Source: CAXXOK01 sp964584315 | Lineage (GTDB): Bacteria > Bacillota > Clostridia > Christensenellales > Aristaeellaceae | NCBI GenBank assembly: GCA_964584315.1 | Contig: CAZOZO010000027.1 | Coordinates: forward strand, 1 to 41,523 | Direction of reading: 5' to 3' | DNA: 41,523 nucleotides | Shown: positions 40,594 to 41,523 of the stretch, piece after piece | How the letters are laid out: the number at the start of each line of letters is the position of its first letter | Numbering within the stretch: position 1 is the stretch's first letter | The notes under the pieces: model-generated | The model's database searches: none | What the model saw: only the letters and a program-made list of their open reading frames with translations | Told to the model about the DNA's origin: nothing | Position numbers and translations under genes: made by a program

Positions 40594-41444
40594 CCCTAAT
40601 CCATAGAACCGCGCTGCGCAAACGCGCTCTACGGCGCGGGGCGCTGGTCGCGGGGGTGCTGCTGATCGCCCTCCTGTACATCTATCCCGTGCTGCTGATG
40701 GTTTTCAATTCCCTCAAGCCTTTCCGCGAGGTGCTGGCCAATGTGCTGGCGCTGCCGCAGGCCGTCGCGCCGGAAAATTACGCCTACGTGATCGAGAAGA
40801 TGTCGTACTTCCGCCTGTTTGCGAACAACGTTGTCATCACCGTGATCGGCATCGCAGGCATCGTTGTGTTCTCGGCCACGGCGGCGTACATCCTTGACCG
40901 GCGCAAAACGCGCTATACCAAGCTGCTCTATGCCATAATCATCACGCCGATGCTGATCCCGTTCCAGACCATCATGATCACGCTTCTCAAGGCGATGAGC
41001 GTGATCGGCCTCTCAGGCAGCGCATGGGGGCTGGGCATCCAGTACTGGGGCTTTGGCGTGCCCATGGCGGCGTTCATCTACTACAACTTCATGAAAACTG
41101 TGCCCAAGGAGATCGACGAAAGCGCGACCATCGACGGCGCGGGCACGCTGCGCACGTTTCGCGCCATCATTTTCCCGTTGCTCAAGCCCGTGACCGCCAC
41201 GGTGATCGTGCTGGACGTGATGTGGATATGGAACGACTTCCTGCTGCCACTGCTGATGGTGAACGGATCGCCCGCCACGCGCACGCTGGTGCTGGCCGCC
41301 TACAACTTCGTTGGGCAGCTCAATACCAAGTGGCACTACGCACTGGCCGCTATGGTGCTGGCGCTGCTGCCCTCGGTGGTGTTCTTCATTTTGCTGCAAA
41401 AGTACATCGTGGAAGGCGTCGTGGCCGGTTCCATCAAGGGATAA
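40590..41444 (+). CDS. Sugar ABC transporter permease (MalG-like)
   Basis: 284 residues, start GTG 40590 overlapping the previous stop, with GGGAGG upstream. About six helices. EAA loop EIDESATIDGAGTLRTFRAI, then IFPLLKP, and the N-terminal LLMVFNSLKPFREV mark the MalG-type partner. The GH31 gene follows 25 nt later in the same operon. Confidence 0.93.
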   Translation: MTLIHRTALRKRALRRGALVAGVLLIALLYIYPVLLMVFNSLKPFREVLANVLALPQAVAPENYAYVIEKMSYFRLFANNVVITVIGIAGIVVFSATAAYILDRRKTRYTKLLYAIIITPMLIPFQTIMITLLKAMSVIGLSGSAWGLGIQYWGFGVPMAAFIYYNFMKTVPKEIDESATIDGAGTLRTFRAIIFPLLKPVTATVIVLDVMWIWNDFLLPLLMVNGSPATRTLVLAAYNFVGQLNTKWHYALAAMVLALLPSVVFFILLQKYIVEGVVAGSIKG

Positions 41445-41469
41445 GAAAATACTAAATGGGGTGTGCCTG

Positions 41470-41523
41470 ATGAAATTTACAGATGGGTTCTGGGTTTTGA
41501 AGCCAGGCGTAACGCTTATCAAC
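41470..41523 (+). CDS. GH31 glycosidase, likely alpha-xylosidase (start only)
   Basis: Only 18 codons before the window ends: MKFTDGFWVLKPGVTLIN. This matches the usual N-terminus of GH31 alpha-xylosidases (E. coli YicI begins with a similar DGNW-L-PG pattern). By family knowledge it would remove alpha-xylosyl groups from oligosaccharides brought in by the adjacent transporter. The catalytic region lies off-window, so the assignment rests on this short stretch and on context. Confidence 0.65.
   Translation, partial: MKFTDGFWVLKPGVTLIN

Overview
The window looks like a chromosomal segment of a high-G+C member of the Bacillota (Clostridia). The order yicC-remA-gmk-rpoZ-coaBC is a Bacillota housekeeping block, and the class B sortase, the Cna_B adhesin, the YesMN-type two-component pair and the HxlR/TetR regulators fit that group. 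The exported solute-binding proteins have short Sec signals with no lipobox cysteine, a habit I associate loosely with Christensenellales-like gut Clostridia; that placement is inference only. Sampled lines are mostly 53-63% G+C, but one gene (the membrane protein at 2757-4511) is nearer 50%.

Layout. 1-2230 (minus): yicC, remA, gmk, rpoZ and the start of coaBC, one tight operon behind a clear sigma-A-type promoter. 2231-2756: gene-free. 2757-4511 (minus): polytopic membrane protein of unknown function. 4743-7804 (minus): nitroreductase, an ACT-ACT-metallo-beta-lactamase fusion, and a class B sortase. 8206-18858 (plus): a 3550-residue surface protein divergent from the sortase. It has about 23 Cna_B-like domains (14 divergent, then 9 regular) and ends in an atypical IPVTD sorting signal; a strong terminator follows. 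19116-20524 (minus): HxlR regulator, CDP-alcohol phosphatidyltransferase and DUF503 protein. 20836-21285 (plus): YaiI/DUF188 protein. 21458-23786 (plus): TetR regulator and two short-chain dehydrogenases joined by ATGA overlaps. 23878-28956 (minus): a complete branched-chain-amino-acid-type ABC importer (livJ-H-M-G-F) behind a consensus promoter and a long structured leader. 29442-31764 (plus): cytidylate-kinase-like protein and a membrane diguanylate cyclase. 31842-33771 (minus): an atypical lactate/malate dehydrogenase and an AEC transporter. 34106-35455 (plus): acidic secreted protein of unknown function. 35553-38034 (minus): histidine kinase and AraC-type response regulator. 38389-41523 (plus): CUT1 sugar ABC importer followed by the start of a GH31 alpha-xylosidase-like gene, cut by the window edge.

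How the parts work together. The sortase and giant adhesin form a plausible self-contained surface-display module with a non-canonical sorting motif. The two-component pair probably senses a sugar or glycoside and drives the divergent importer/GH31 operon. The liv operon and the sugar operon both carry a perfect GC-rich hairpin without a T-tract between the binding-protein gene and the first permease gene, which would raise binding-protein expression. The most unusual items are the adhesin/sortase module, the liv leader with two mutually exclusive stems, the dehydrogenase with a Glu in place of the conserved catalytic Asp, and the ACT-MBL fusion with an HxDxDH metal motif.
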